A stretch of 64,000 nt of DNA from Salvator merianae. Lineage: Eukaryota; Chordata; Lepidosauria; Squamata; Teiidae. Shown here in pieces: positions 24,600 to 52,540 of the stretch. The notes beneath the pieces were generated by a model, which was not told where the DNA came from, did not search any database, and worked only from the letters and a program-made list of their open reading frames with translations. Location: NCBI GenBank assembly GCA_003586115.2, contig QVOM02000025.1, positions 44,374,522 through 44,438,521 on the forward strand, in the 5' to 3' direction. Every line of letters starts with the position of its first letter. Within the stretch, counting starts at the first letter, position 1. Both the position numbers and the translations under genes were made by a program.

Positions 24600-24960
24600 G
24601 TTGCTTGTGGATGTTTGTCTTCTGTTAGATGCTTAAGGTAGTATTCCTCTTCTCTACTTGGGAGTCACTGCACAATAGGTGAAATAAATATATCTCGAAT
24701 CTCCCTATAAAACTTGCAGTGAAGTAGGGTATGGACAATGTTTTCCACCTCATTCCGTCCACATGGGCATAGTCACTCTGAGTATGGCATGCCTTCAAAT
24801 CTATCCTGTAGAAGTGCTGAAGGCAGCACATTAAATCTGGCTAGAGTAAATGATTTTCTAAGATTAGAGGTATATAACTTATGAAGGTAACTTGCTGGAG
24901 TGAGCATCCTTGCACTTTCTTTGATATCTGGGTGATGTAACTTGTGTCTTATGTTAGAGT
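24600..24960 (-). mobile_element. Non-LTR retrotransposon C-terminal remnant
   Basis: On the minus strand at about 24675-24780 one frame reads CPCGRNEVENIVHTLLHCKF and then YREIRDIFISP. The C-x-C...H...C spacing is the zinc-knuckle-like end found in several non-LTR retrotransposon ORF2 proteins. Stop codons follow. The exact clade is not assigned. Confidence 0.5.
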
Positions 24961-26118
24961 GCTCAATGGCGACCCTTCAGATGTTCCATAACTAAAACTC
25001 CCAGAATTCCATTTCCTGGGAGATGTTGTTCAGAAACACTTGGAGGGCAGCAGGTTAGCACCTAACTCCATATGCAGCATTGAATTTATGCCATCAGCAA
25101 AGCAAATACATATTTTTTTGTATACTCCACCTCTGCTTTCTACATCACTGAAAGGGTGGGATGGAAGATAATCATCCATTGGGAGTTCCTGTGACTTAGG
25201 GAAAAAATGTTCTGCTATAACATGGTTCTCTGTAAATCCTTTTTTTAAAAACCTGTCACAGGTATAAAGCAAGGTGTCCTTGCATAGGTAATCAGTTTCT
25301 GTGACTTACACCTATGACTGTTACCAATAATAAATAAATTTAATAAATAAATGATACCAGTCAACACAAAATCAATATTACCATTCAAAGACAACAGGTT
25401 TTAAAAAATTAAAAACCAATGAGGGCTACTATATGACAAACAAGCAAACAAAACAATGTAACAAGAAGCAGGGTGCACTATACTTGATTAAATGTCCTAA
25501 TATGGGCCTTCTTCAGTGGAGATTCATTGTTCCCTCTAAAAGAGAACAATGCAGGCTTCTCCAAGTACCTCAAAGCACAGTTACACACATTAACATACAT
25601 GCTTATGCGCGTACACACACACACACACACACACACATACACACACCTTGTTGTCTTTTTCATAATGAAGGCAGTAAGGATGGTTACCTTTTTTATTGAG
25701 AGATGAAAGGAAGAAGCCAGGAGATTCTTCACTTACCTTGAAATGGTATGCTTTTCAGTATTCCTCAGGTTCCATCAAATCATTAGTCCTCATCCATATG
25801 AATGAAAGATTGTGCAATCTGTAGACAGTGGGGTTTGTATTCCATTTGTTCCTGCTCCCTGCAGCTAAACCATATACAGCATTGGCCTGAGCTGCAAGGA
25901 CTCTTTTTCTGGGAGTGATCTAATATTGTGACCAAAATACCTCAAAAACCTCATGGTGTACTTGGTTAATATAAAAGACACAAGAACTACTTATGTTAGA
26001 AACTTTAGGTAAAGGTTAAGAAAAGTGCAAGTCAAACTGGACTCCTGGAGACTATATAAATGGAATCATCTTTCACCTGCAACCTTTTGTTTTTCATCTG
26101 TGGTGAAACAGCCACAGT
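24961..26118. other. Intergenic with an (AC)n microsatellite
   Basis: Contains (AC)n at 25613-25646. A short segment at 24970-25060 ('aactcccagaattcc') resembles a common dispersed squamate repeat. Nothing else recognised. Confidence 0.5.
25613..25646 (+). repeat. (AC)n microsatellite
   Basis: About 15 AC units with one interruption. Confidence 0.95.
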
Positions 26119-26384
26119 GGGGGTGGTGACCACTTGCCTGGATAGCTTTAAGAATGGGTTGGACAGAGTCATGGATGACAGGTGTATCAGTGGCTACTAG
26201 AATGGATATCTAGGTACTGCCTCCGGGTTGGAAAGACAGACAGGACACTCCTAAAGGCCATTTGTAGGGAGTTAAGGTGAGGGTTTCATCACCTTCTGCT
26301 TGAAAATGCTCAGAATCAATTGGTGACTGTAGTTGATCCAGCAGGGGTTCTCTTATGTTCTTACCTATGTTCTTACCTATGCCA
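26119..26384 (+). mobile_element. CR1/L2-like LINE or SINE 3' region
   Basis: The segments 'atagctttaagaatgggtt', 'atcagtggctactagaatgg' and 'gatccagcaggggttctc', followed by repeated 'ttatgttctta', are the familiar end of L2/CR1-type elements in reptiles. It ends in short tandem units. Confidence 0.65.
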
Positions 26385-29300
26385 CATGGTTCAGATAGAT
26401 AGATGTTTTACACATTTAACTGCTCGTAACCTGCTCTGAAACCTTAGGATATAGAACCGGATACAAATGCAAATATATACATATTGCAAAAAAAATGCTT
26501 TGCATTTTATTTAAAAAAGCTGTTATTCAGTGAATCAGTCAGTCATTTTTATTTACAGTCATAAGACGATATAGAAAGTTAAGTAACACTCTTTCTAGAC
26601 ACATCTGCAGCTTTTTAGTGGAACTAGAAGGCATACAATAGGCCTCATCCTATGAGAACACTGTGTCTTGGCAATCAAAACCAATCCATTGTCTGATGAA
26701 TAAACCTTAAGTACCATTATCTCCAAGCAAAGTGAGGACCAACATCAAGAACTTTAGGTAGAAACAAAGGCTCTAAATCTAAGTGGTTTTAATTACTTTA
26801 GTGGAGAAGTATTTTTAAAAAGGTTGGAATGGATATAAAGAGAGATAAAGCATGTATGAGATAATTTTTAAATCTAAAAGCCATTTTACTTTTGGAAAAC
26901 CTTCTGAAAGCTACCTAGAATGACTGTCAAAGCCAACAGCAAAATAGATTGGGGCAACAGCTGTTATTTTTCTATTTATGCATATGTTCCTGCCACACAA
27001 AAGGCACAGGTTTGCATAAACACACATTCACCCACACCCAACACTGGCTTGTAGAACACCTCTGTGAAGGTGAGGGAGAGGAGAAACTGGCAGCATTACA
27101 CCTTCTCAGCATGTTAGTGGTCCCAACCCCTGGGTTGGCATACTGATCTTTCTACAGATAGGTAAATGGAAAGTTTATGACACATCCTAGCCTAGGAAAA
27201 GCATCAGAGTAGAGTGATGGATAGTATTCAAGAAAAAGAGGCAAATTCTAAGAACAGCTCTGCAAGTCAAATAGGGAAGCACGCCGGACCACATCTGCCT
27301 GGAGGTTTGTGGTTCCTCTGGCTCCCTCTGCCCCTCGAGATAATTAGACAATTAAGCTATTGGGAAGAGGTTAAAATAATGCAGTTTGTCATTTTTGACA
27401 AAGCAATGGAAATATTCTTTGAAAAATACAAATGTATTTCCTCCTCCATTCAGTGCAATTAGTTCTATAGATCAATTATCTACCATGAGCTGCTTTGACA
27501 AAAAACACTACAAATTCAGAAACACTAATAGGCTAAATGACAGTAGGACAGAGGAGTTCTGGGGGTGAAAATAGTCAAAGACTGGTAAATAACTTCAGGT
27601 GTGGCCAGATTTCAGACATTAGAGATCTACTTAGGTTCTACAAGCAGATCACAGAACAAAGTAGGGGCTTGGACATAGCCCCAGAAAGTCTATGACACAT
27701 CTGATCTTATAGTTAGATGATACCGATCAAAGACAACAACATTCACATCCTGGGTGAGTACTGAAAATAGTAGGAATGGTTCTCTACTGCAGGAACTTTC
27801 TGAAGTTTTCCAACTACAGTCAGAATATCAGGTCCAAACTGCCTTTCTGCTTGTAGAAGGAATACAATACCGGCATCGGTACTTTCCGTTAAAGTACTGC
27901 TATGCAAGTCAGAAGCCCTAGAACCTATTCAGCACATAGCTTTCTTTTAGTTCTACTTTCAAACCAATCTCTGACTGTGACAGTCATGTGGGGCATTTAT
28001 CAGAGTTCTTGGAACTACTACTTCTCTATCTGGTTTGTCACAATTTCACAGAACTGTAAGAAAAACAATGATTTTCACCCCTATCAGTGTTGCTATTTAC
28101 ATAAACAAGTACTTTCCAACTTTTACTTTATCAGTGAGTCAAAATATTACCTCCGGTTTGTTTGCCTTCAATACTGGGATGGTTGCTCCCTCCAGTATTT
28201 CATGCCCAAGATACACTCACTCAAAACTCCAAGGCAAGCAAACAATTGTTTATGAATTGGACACCAAGTTCTGAAATAATCTTGAATCTGTACTCTTATT
28301 TCCTGCTACAGTTTATAAATAGGCTCCATTGCTACACCCAAGCTCATTTTATTTATAGATTGTAACACAGTGGTAAAAAGGATGAGGGAACAAACAGTTG
28401 AAAAGGATTTATCCTTCAGGAAGATAATCAGTGCAAGAATATCTCTAAGAAAAATGCAGCAATCCTTTACACTGATTAAGATGATTAATTATTTTACATC
28501 AGCAGCCCTTAGCACTGCCAGTGACAAAAAATAGTTCTTAATTGGAGACTGGATGCCTAGAATATTAAATGCAGAGGATACCATGGCTCTGAATTAAGGG
28601 GAAATGACTACTAGGAATCTTAACATACTATACAAGTGAGAATTGTAAAAAATTAAGTAATGGTTAGACATGGTATCAGTCTGTCACGTACACCTGAGTT
28701 TAGGTCATTGATATTATATAAATCTCCAAAGAGAGAACAAGAGAGCAGTCAGATGGTTAATGAAATCCAGTTTCCTGATTACTGGCAATACTGAGCATGC
28801 AAAACATCTCAAAAAGCCCCTGCCAAAGCAGTTGAACCATGAATACGACAACTCTGAATAGCCCGAATAACTCTCTTTTTATGCTCCTGATACAGGAGGG
28901 CCCCCTCTCAAATGAAACCAGCTTTTTCAACCCCCCTGCATAACACTGATGTGGGAAGGTCTCCTCTTACACCTGTGCTGCTCAAATAGATAAAAAGACA
29001 GCAATTGTATTTTTCTGGGCACCAGGGATGAAGGATGATAAAAAGTCAGCATTTGACTACCAATTACATTCTGGGAGTGGAAGGCTTTCTCCCATTCCAG
29101 CTCTGCAGTTCTTGCTGCTGCTGTTTGGAGCACTTTCCTTAAAAATCAGATAGAGTTTTTTAATATGACATGGGAGATAAAATCCCTCTGCTTGCTCTTT
29201 AGAAATAGTGCAAATTGTATGAGATTGCTTTATCTCCAAACTCAATTGACATGAGATAAAATCTTCAAGCAATTTTTTTTTTCTGGTGCACGTTAGACCT

Positions 29301-29700
29301 AAAAGTGTTGACAAGCCATGCCATGTGCCCTGGGAGGCTAATTCTAGCTGATGGCCTGTAAATCAGCCACTCCTGTTCTTTCATAACATGTGTACGTTGA
29401 GACCTTCGTATTCATACTTCACTGTGCTTTACTGTTTGCGTCACATTTCCAAACCTACATGTTGAGAGCAAATTTCACATTTTCTGTATCACTTCCCATA
29501 AAATATCTCTATGTGGCTTTACAGCAAACATAAAAACAAGATTAAAAGAAAGTTAAAAACACGAAAAAGAAGCAGGTAGGATAGAAAACAAGTGGAAAAT
29601 CCAGTTAGAACCCTGGTAGTAAAGCTGTGACGACTTTATGCTTTATTAAGACCCTGGATCTTCTAATGAATGGAATAAGAAGAGAGGCTAATTTGCACTC
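26385..29700. other. Intergenic, nothing recognised
   Basis: This is the longest stretch of the window without a recognised element. Open frames such as 27902-28255 carry no motif and no splice support. Confidence 0.45.
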
Positions 29701-29702
29701 TA

Positions 29703-31446
29703 CATTTTACATGAAAAAGTATTTCCCCCCTTCCTGATTTTTTCTATTTTTCCATATTAGGAAAACTTCAGACCTTCAGACAAAATTTAATAAGAGATAA
29801 AGACAACCTGAATAAACACAAAATGCAGCTTTCAAATGATCAATTCATTTATTGAAGGAAAACAGTTCTCCAACATCTATATTACCCATGTGAAAATGTA
29901 ATTGTGCCTGGTTGTTCCACCTCGAACAACAAGAACTGCAACCAAATGCTTCCAATAATTGGAGATCATTCTTTCATATTTCTGTGGAAGAATTTTGGCC
30001 TACTCTTTCTTAACAGCTTTAATTCAGCCACCCTAGAGGGCTTTTGAGCACCAGCTGTCTGTTTAAAGTCCTGCCAAAGCATCTCAATGGGGTTCAAGTC
30101 AGGACTTGGATAGGCCACTCCAAAACCTTAATTTTTTTTGGGGGGGGGGGTGTCATTTAGAAGTGAACTTGCTCTTGTGCTTCAGACTTGCTACTTCAGA
30201 CTTCAGTCTTGCTACTTGCACTTGATTGATGACCAATCATTCTCCTTCAGAATTTTCTGGGAGACCAGAATTCATGGTTTCATCAATTATGGCAAGTCAA
30301 ACAGCCACTGAAGCAGTAAAGCATCCCCACTAGGGATGTGCACGAAAAGAAATCGTTTTCAATTCGTTTTTGAATGAAAATCTGCGTTTTCGCTTTCTCA
30401 GCAAATTTCATTGTTGAAAAATGCATTTTCCCATTCTTTTTTGCATTTTTCACATTCGTTTCCCCATTGAAAATGCCATTTTCATGGTTTAAACAGAGCG
30501 AAAATTGCAAAAATTCAACAAATTTCATTTTTCGCAACAATTCCGTTTTCGTTTGAAAACTGTAAATGCAAAAAAAGTTGTTTTCATTTCGATGCAAAAA
30601 TTTGTGAAAATGAAATTTTGAATGAATTTTCGAATACAAATTGAAATTTGCACATCTCTAATCCCCACACCATCCATACTACCACCACATTTGGCTCTTG
30701 GCATGATGTTCACAAGCCATATGCAACAGGATCCTGTACTCCAAAAGGTTCCATCTTTGACTCATTAATTATCCCCCAAGATTTGGGGGTCATTAAAGTG
30801 TTTTTTGATAAATGTCAGATGAACCTTTATGTTCCACTTGGTTAGTGGTTTTCACCTTGCATGGATACTATTTTTGACCAGAATCTAATAGTGGAATCAT
30901 GAACACTGCCCTTTTCTGAGGCAACTGTGGCTGAAGTTACTAAGATGTTTGTCTGAGATCATGGTTGTCACTGTGATTTGCTGGAGTCCCAAAATCTTAG
31001 AAATGGCTTTGTAAGCCTTTCTAGACTCTGTACATATTTCAGTGACTCTCTCTGTTGCCTCTTTGGAATTTCTTTTGATCATGGCATAGCATGCTGCTTG
31101 TTGAGACCTTTTAGCCTATTCTACATTGCTCTAAATGTTCTACTTAAGTGATAATTCAACAGGATTGGCAGTAATCAAGCTTGGGTGTGATTGAAACAAA
31201 TTATCAATTAAATTTGGTTCACTGATTGACTGAGTAATTAAAGGGGGCAATTGCTTTTTCACGGGGTAACCCTATAGGTGTTGGGATACCCTTTTTCCTT
31301 CAATAAATAAAATGATCATTTGTAAGCTGTATTTTGTGTTTACTCAGGTTGTCTTTGTCTCATATTAAATTATGTTTCAAGATCTAAAACAAGTGTGCCA
31401 AAAATGCAAACACAGAAGAAATAAAGAATACATTTTCACAGCACTG
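29703..31446 (-). pseudogene. Tc1/mariner-type transposon with dead transposase, interrupted by a hAT element
   Basis: It is flanked by TA on both sides (29701-29702 and 31447-31448). The ends form long inverted repeats: the right end read inward is CAGTGCTGTGAAAATGTATT, and the left end is degraded but aligns over more than 100 bp. The minus strand encodes a broken transposase. The N-terminal part begins MIKRNSKEATERVTEI (31082 downwards). The C-terminal part reads SPDLNPIEMLWQDFK at 30105-30062, the DLNPIE...W motif around the last catalytic acidic residue of Tc1 transposases. Frameshifts and a 330-bp insertion make it inactive. Without the insertion it is about 1.4 kb, roughly full length for the superfamily. 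Confidence 0.85.
30331..30660. mobile_element. Non-autonomous hAT-like element nested in the Tc1-like element
   Basis: The ends TAGGGATGTGCA and TGCACATCTCTA are inverted with one mismatch. It is flanked by a perfect 8-bp duplication ATCCCCAC (30323-30330 and 30661-30668). The interior is a long run of TTTTCG/AAAATGC-like units with strong internal self-complementarity. Confidence 0.9.
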
Positions 31447-31510
31447 TAAATAGTTCCAACTTATAAGCTCCAGCCAGCAGGGCCCACACTTGCGGTTGAT
31501 GGGAGTTGTG

Positions 31511-31723
31511 GGTTGCTTCCATGTGTAGCAAAAATGGGGCTCAAAAGTGTCTTAGAGATGGTAATGTGTGGCACTCATGTTCTCATCTCATACCTAATCC
31601 ATGTAATTTTCTAGCCTAGAATGAGAGGGGGAAACACAGGCTACTGTATGAACACTTTCACCTGTGAATCATTTTTAATCCACCTCAGAGACACTTCTTT
31701 TACTCTGCATTATGAACACAGCC
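31511..31723. mobile_element. MITE, GGTTGTGTTCACA family
   Basis: A diverged copy. It starts GGTTGCTTCCATGTGTAGCA, carries 'ggtaatgtgtggcac' and 'tagcctagaatgag', and ends 'tatgaacacagcc'. Confidence 0.65.
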
Positions 31724-32662
31724 ACAGTTTATACTTGAACCATGACAGACACCCTTGTTAAAGTACAGGTGCATGCATTTGTGACATGAGCATGGATGCC
31801 CCAGAGACACAGGAAGACAAGGGAGGGGAGAATGTGGGATTCCAAACTCTGAGTGAGTCAGCAGCATTCTTTTCTTCCTATGCTAGACTGGGCATCCATC
31901 TGATGCCCTGCAACAGCACAATGTCAGAGCAATCAATCATATTTGCAACTATAAATCACGCTGTGCAGCATAGTCTGATGATATAGCCATGATGGGTCAG
32001 TGTACCAGGCCCCAGGAGGGGTCTGTCACTTTAGTAGCCAGTCTGATCAGAGTCCTTTCATCAGCCTGTCTGATCAGGGCTCTGGATAGAGAAGCATTCA
32101 AAAATTTGATTTAGTACTATTCTCACAAACATGTAACAGCAGCTGTTCATCCAGACGCTGTCAGTCAGCAATTCCCATTACTCTTATTCAACAGCCATGT
32201 TACCTGAAGCTGTTGGCAACTAAATTCCAAAATGTCATGGACATCACATTAGATATCCCTATTCTAAGGCCATCCTTATCAGTGCAAAGGAATTCAGGGA
32301 AATATATCACCTGGAGAACTACAAAACAACCTTGAGAATGGCATTAAATGAGAGACAGTGACCTCTAACCAGTCACTTAGAAAATTTTGAGACCAAGAAT
32401 GTTTCAAACAAAATACAACAATTCCGTATGATAAAAAGTAGTGAATGGATACAAGTAACGGACACAGAAGTATACGCTAGTTTAACCGCTAGGACCTTCA
32501 TAAAATTGTTTTGCTAGTGTGTGACTACTATTTTGATGTACATCTCCCTCCTCCCTCCAATACAACAAAACATAAGGACAAGAATGAAACAGAGTATGTC
32601 GGGCTTTTCTGTATAAGGAAAACACAGTGACATTTTTATGGTATTCACTATAAGATCAAAAG
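31724..32662. other. Intergenic between the MITE and the ZNF330 3' end, nothing recognised
   Basis: No exon or repeat family identified. Confidence 0.4.
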
Positions 32663-33398
32663 TTTATTTAGGTTACACTGCAAGTAGTTGTGAACTCTAC
32701 AGTCAAAGGATAGTTGATCAAAAGAGGCAAGAACTGATTGTGCTCCAGAAGTGTGTGACAAGAGAATGTACTGACTATTCTTGCTTACAGAAAATGTCAA
32801 GTAAATTTAATATCATTTTATTTTAAATATAGCTTGTCCCTAGTGCTTCCAGCTAGATCAATATTTATGAAAAATTTAGGTCTCACAGGCGATAGTTTCC
32901 AATTTATAAAAGCAGTAGATGTCCACTGCCACAACTGCTTATGAAGTTATGAAACGTAACAGGACCTACCATTACTTAGTAAAAATATGTTTGCTTCTGA
33001 AGAATGAATGAAACCATCACACCTCATCACAATTCTGTCTTGTGCAGCAGAGAACATATACAGTAGGATCCCTCACTTCAAGTTCTTGGTGTAATATGAC
33101 AACATATTTGCTTTAGTTTCCAATCAGTCTAACATCATTGGCCATTCAAATATCTTTTTGTCTCCTTCAAATGTTCCATTCCCTTTGTTTCCTAATAAGC
33201 TCTGCTACTTGAAAGCCTAGTAGAGTTACTCCAGTGTTGCACATAAAATTCACTAAGCACAAATGACAGTCTTCTCAAACACTAGCTCCATCATAAAGCA
33301 TGACTTACAGCCAGACCTTGCATACGTGAATCCAGAAGGAAAGTACCACCATGTTTAAGGGACCTTGCTTCCTGGTGTGTGTGCATGAACCTGCAGCC
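32663..33398 (-). terminator. ZNF330: ZNF330 3' UTR with candidate polyadenylation signals
   Basis: Downstream of the stop codon, AATAAA occurs on the minus strand at 32822-32817 and again at 32668-32663. These would give 3' UTRs of about 0.6 or 0.75 kb. Which one is used, if either, cannot be decided from sequence. Confidence 0.4.
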
Positions 33399-49038
<15,640 letters not shown>

Positions 49039-49639
49039 TTACAAAGGCCTCAAATTTAAGTAATTAACATACGGTGCATAGACTGATATAAAAAGAAAAT
49101 CAAAATGACTGGCAGTTATGAACAGTGCAGTTGGCAGTTAATAAAGTTATTACCGTGAATAAGATACGCTCACATTCTGCTCATATTGGTGGATTTAGAC
49201 CACAGGCATATATGCTTTAAATTAAAAGAAAAGGCTAAATACTCAGGGATTGTAAGGTACAGCAACAGCTATTAACTACAGAACAGGTTTCTCTGTGCAT
49301 ATATGTTTTGAGTATCGTATAGAACCAGAACTATAATCAGAAAGAATGAAACAGTCACCCTCAACAGTAGGTTTCAGGATTAAAAATAGAGAATGTGGTT
49401 TACTTAGAAAGGAGTTGTATGGTCCCTGAATTTTGCTTTTTATTAACATTGGGTGATGACTTTGTAATAAAACAAACACATTAGTATCCTTGTTTCTTTA
49501 CATACCGTGTCTAAATTGCAACCAGAAGTTATTTTTATGTTCATATTTACATACAAAATTCCTATTAGCAATAATAATCATTTCATGGACTCACCTTTAA
49601 GACACTGAATATTCCGTATCATGTTATGAACTATTGCAT

Positions 49640-49806
49640 GTTGAGGGAGGGGCGGTGTCATTCACACACCAGTCTTCCCTCCCCTCTCCTGAACATTCTA
49701 GGCTAGAAAAGCTGGTGCATTTTCTAGCCTTTAATGCGGATTGAAGTGGGGTGGGAACACTACCATGTGCCAACCGTGAACCACGTTTTTAACTGCATGT
49801 GGATGC
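49640..49806. mobile_element. MITE, GGTTGTGTTCACA family, truncated
   Basis: Contains 'cattcacacaccagtctt', 'tgaacattctaggctag' and 'actaccatgtgcc'; left terminus missing. It lies in ZNF330 intron 1. Confidence 0.7.
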
Positions 49807-49930
49807 AGATCTATTTATCACCAATCAGGCTTTGACTGAAGCTTTAATTGTTTTCTGTTGCAAAAACCCATTAACAGCATATAATTGATCCCTCTCCTAG
49901 GTCACCAGTTATAACCACATAGATATGTGT

Positions 49931-50247
49931 TTTGCTGGAGAAGATTTTTGAGAGCCCCTTGGACTGCAAGATCAAATCAATCAATACTAAAGGAAATCAA
50001 CCCTGACTATTCAGTGGAAGGACAAACACTGAAGACAGGACTTATTGAAAAAGACCCTGATGCTGGGAAAGACTGAAGGCAAAAAGGAGAAGGGGACAGC
50101 AGAAGATGAAATTGATAGATAGTGTATTGCAAACAGTAAACAAGAGCTTGGGCAAACTTCAGGCAGGAGTGGAGGACAGAGGGGCCTGGGGTGCTAGGGT
50201 CCATGTAGTCATGAAGAGTCAGACACGATTTAACAACTGAACAAGAA
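49931..50247 (+). mobile_element. BovB (RTE) LINE 3' end
   Basis: Collinear with the end of the BovB ORF2: 'ctggagaagatttttgagag', 'cccttggactgcaag', 'ctgatgctgggaaagactga', 'ggagaaggggacagcagaag', then 'catgaagagtcagacacga' and an ACAACTGAAC tail. The translation keeps LDCKI, CWERLK and KSQTR-like pieces with stops between. It is 5'-truncated. It lies antisense to ZNF330 within intron 1. Confidence 0.85.
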
Positions 50248-51902
50248 TATATGTGATTATCTCATTTAATATTTTTAATAAGCTGAATCTAAAGGGTTTT
50301 CAAGATTGTATAGTGCAGCAGAGTTTACTTTTGAATGTAATTTTATTTCAGTTTTAAGCTAATGGAATCCTGTTCTGTCTATGACCTCAGTAAAAACTTA
50401 ATGATATACAGTATATAATGTTATATTTTAAAAGTGTTCTGTATTTTTAAAATAAATAAATAAAAACAATTAAAGCATAATTCCTGTCAACAAAATGTAT
50501 AACTTACCATATTTATCATATGCTGAATATGCTAGCTATTAACATGATCTTATCTTGTAAATCAAAATTGATTAAAACTACAGAACACTTCTATCTTTCG
50601 TCTATACATTGATTTAGCATAGCACTAATGGTTAATGACACAAGCTGCAAGCCAGCTCTGTTTAGTTTCACTGGCTACTCAAGATACATCTGTTCCTGGA
50701 GGTCTTCAGAGCTTTTTGATGTTTGGCAGCTTAGTCTGTTCTACAGTGCATACAGTGGGAACTAAGAGAAAACGTGCATTAAATTCTGTGTTATTACTAC
50801 CGTGCTGAAATAAATTAGAGATGGTATTCACACAGCAGAAGTCAAAGTTCTGAAAATATACCTGATATCATAACATTAGTTACTGAAATGCTCTAGTGAA
50901 GTGATAAATTAACATTAAAAATTGTGACACTGCAAAGGAAGCAGGCTGATCTGAATCAGCACACTCCATGTACGATGGCAGTTGTACCATGCAGAAAATT
51001 AATATATTATCTAGGTTTAGGAATGAGATGGACCAATGCAAGACTTATTGAGGTCTCCGAATTATTATGGACAATAAAAACAAAATTGGAATTCTAAGGA
51101 GCTCCAAAAAGATTTCTTCATGGTGAATGCAAGGGCTATCTAAAGATAAATGCTGTTGACTATAAATAAAAATAAAATGGCACACAGAGGCAAACCTCAC
51201 ATACACCCCAGCTGGATTTTGCAGTGCCTGATGTGGAAAAGAAACTCTGGTTAAAATCAAACACGTCAATGAAACTATCAGAAATGGTGAATCTCATATT
51301 TAAGATCATTATAAAAGTAATAAAAAATATTGCTAACAAAATTATAATGCTCTTTAAATATATGGTGCATTACCCCTCTGCACACTGCATTCAGCTCTGG
51401 CCATTATACCACCAACAGGCAATTGCAAAGCTGAAAACCTTGCTGGCCAGAGTTGGAGCAATTTCATACAAGAAAAGATTTCAGCACTACTGTGTGTTTT
51501 CTTTTAACTCTTCAGTTTTGCTGTAAACACTGTGTAAACTCACTAAGACCATAGGCAGATCCTTTACTTCCAATTAGAAATACAGATCACAGTAAAACAA
51601 AAACAAACAAAAACTAGAACACACACACACATGAACAGGCCTACCAAACTCTTTTAAGTACAAAATTTCACAAAACTTCCTGGGCCTCTCCACCCAAAGC
51701 ACCATCTTGTTCAGCATTTTTGGCTATCTGGAGCTTACAGGTTATGAAATCCAACACCATCTGAGATGCCAGAAGTTTCACCATTCCTATTTTAAGGGAT
51801 CATCTACTGACACAACCGATCCAATGACAAATCAAACTGGAATAAAACCCACCACACAAATTCTAGGAACTCTGAAGGACAAGACCAATAGGAAAATCTG
51901 AA

Positions 51903-52111
51903 CCTTTCACACCTAAGTCTTAACTCTGTTTTAGTCCACTTTCAGAGTGAGAGAACACACCAGCAAAGTATCAAGCGGCTTTCTTTCAACATTATCTAAT
52001 TCAGAAAATCCACCTTTGATTAGATGAAGTGGAAAAGTAAATGACTAGTCACTTTGCTGATGCGTTCTCTCACTCTGAAAGTGGATTAAAACTTAGGTGT
52101 GAATGCAGCCC
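51903..52111. mobile_element. Foldback MITE, TCACACCTAAG family (copy 1)
   Basis: The left arm 'tcacacctaag...' + 'gtccactttcagagtgagag' + 'aacacaccagcaaag' is inverted at the right end: 'ctttgctgatgcgttctctc', 'actctgaaagtggattaaaa' and 'cttaggtgtga'. It sits in ZNF330 intron 1, about 340 bp from the exon 1 donor. Confidence 0.8.
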
Positions 52112-52454
52112 GGAAACAGTTTGCTACCTACTGTACAGCAAACTAGAACAGAACACCCGCGGCCCTCCACGTGTGGTTCGGACATCTGTCTCAATATTCC
52201 CTAGCACTGATCATAACCGCCTGGAGGTCGCTCCTCAACCAAAAGGTGCACAGTAAGTTCCAGGGAGTTATCATGCCGCCCCCGGCACCCCTCTGGCCAG
52301 TGGCGCCAGGAAAGAGACCTGCGTCCCTCCAAACAAATCTGTGGGGAGGAAAACTCTAGCCCTCTTTCTGCCCCAACCCCTGCATCTATTCTAGCACCCT
52401 AGGGGATTCAGGTCAAATCAGCCTCCACATCTCGCGCCCAGCACCCTGACTCAC

Positions 52455-52540
52455 CAAAGTTGTTCAGCAGCAAGCAGCCAGGAAGACACACGACGCAAGA
52501 GCCGGCGTCGTGGCGTGTACACCCAATTACCCCTAAATCC
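52455..52540 (-). other. ZNF330: ZNF330 non-coding exon 1 (5' UTR), 5' end approximate
   Basis: A strong splice donor (ACTTTG followed by GTGAGT on the minus strand) places the exon 3' end at 52455. It lies in the most CpG-rich part of the neighbourhood, about 3.4 kb upstream of the start-codon exon. It has no in-frame start that joins to the coding exon, so it is read as 5' UTR. The transcription start cannot be read from sequence alone; 52540 is a guess. The exon contains an 8-bp-arm hairpin (52489-52512). Confidence 0.6.
52489..52512. repeat. 8-bp GC-rich hairpin at the ZNF330 5' end
   Basis: CACGACGC at 52489-52496 pairs exactly with GCGTCGTG at 52505-52512 across an 8-nt loop. Confidence 0.85.

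Noticed and set aside
30283..30639. 118-codon minus-strand open frame, Phe/Lys/Asn-rich
   Set aside because: It is a by-product of the low-complexity TTTTCG/AAAATG interior of the nested hAT-like element.
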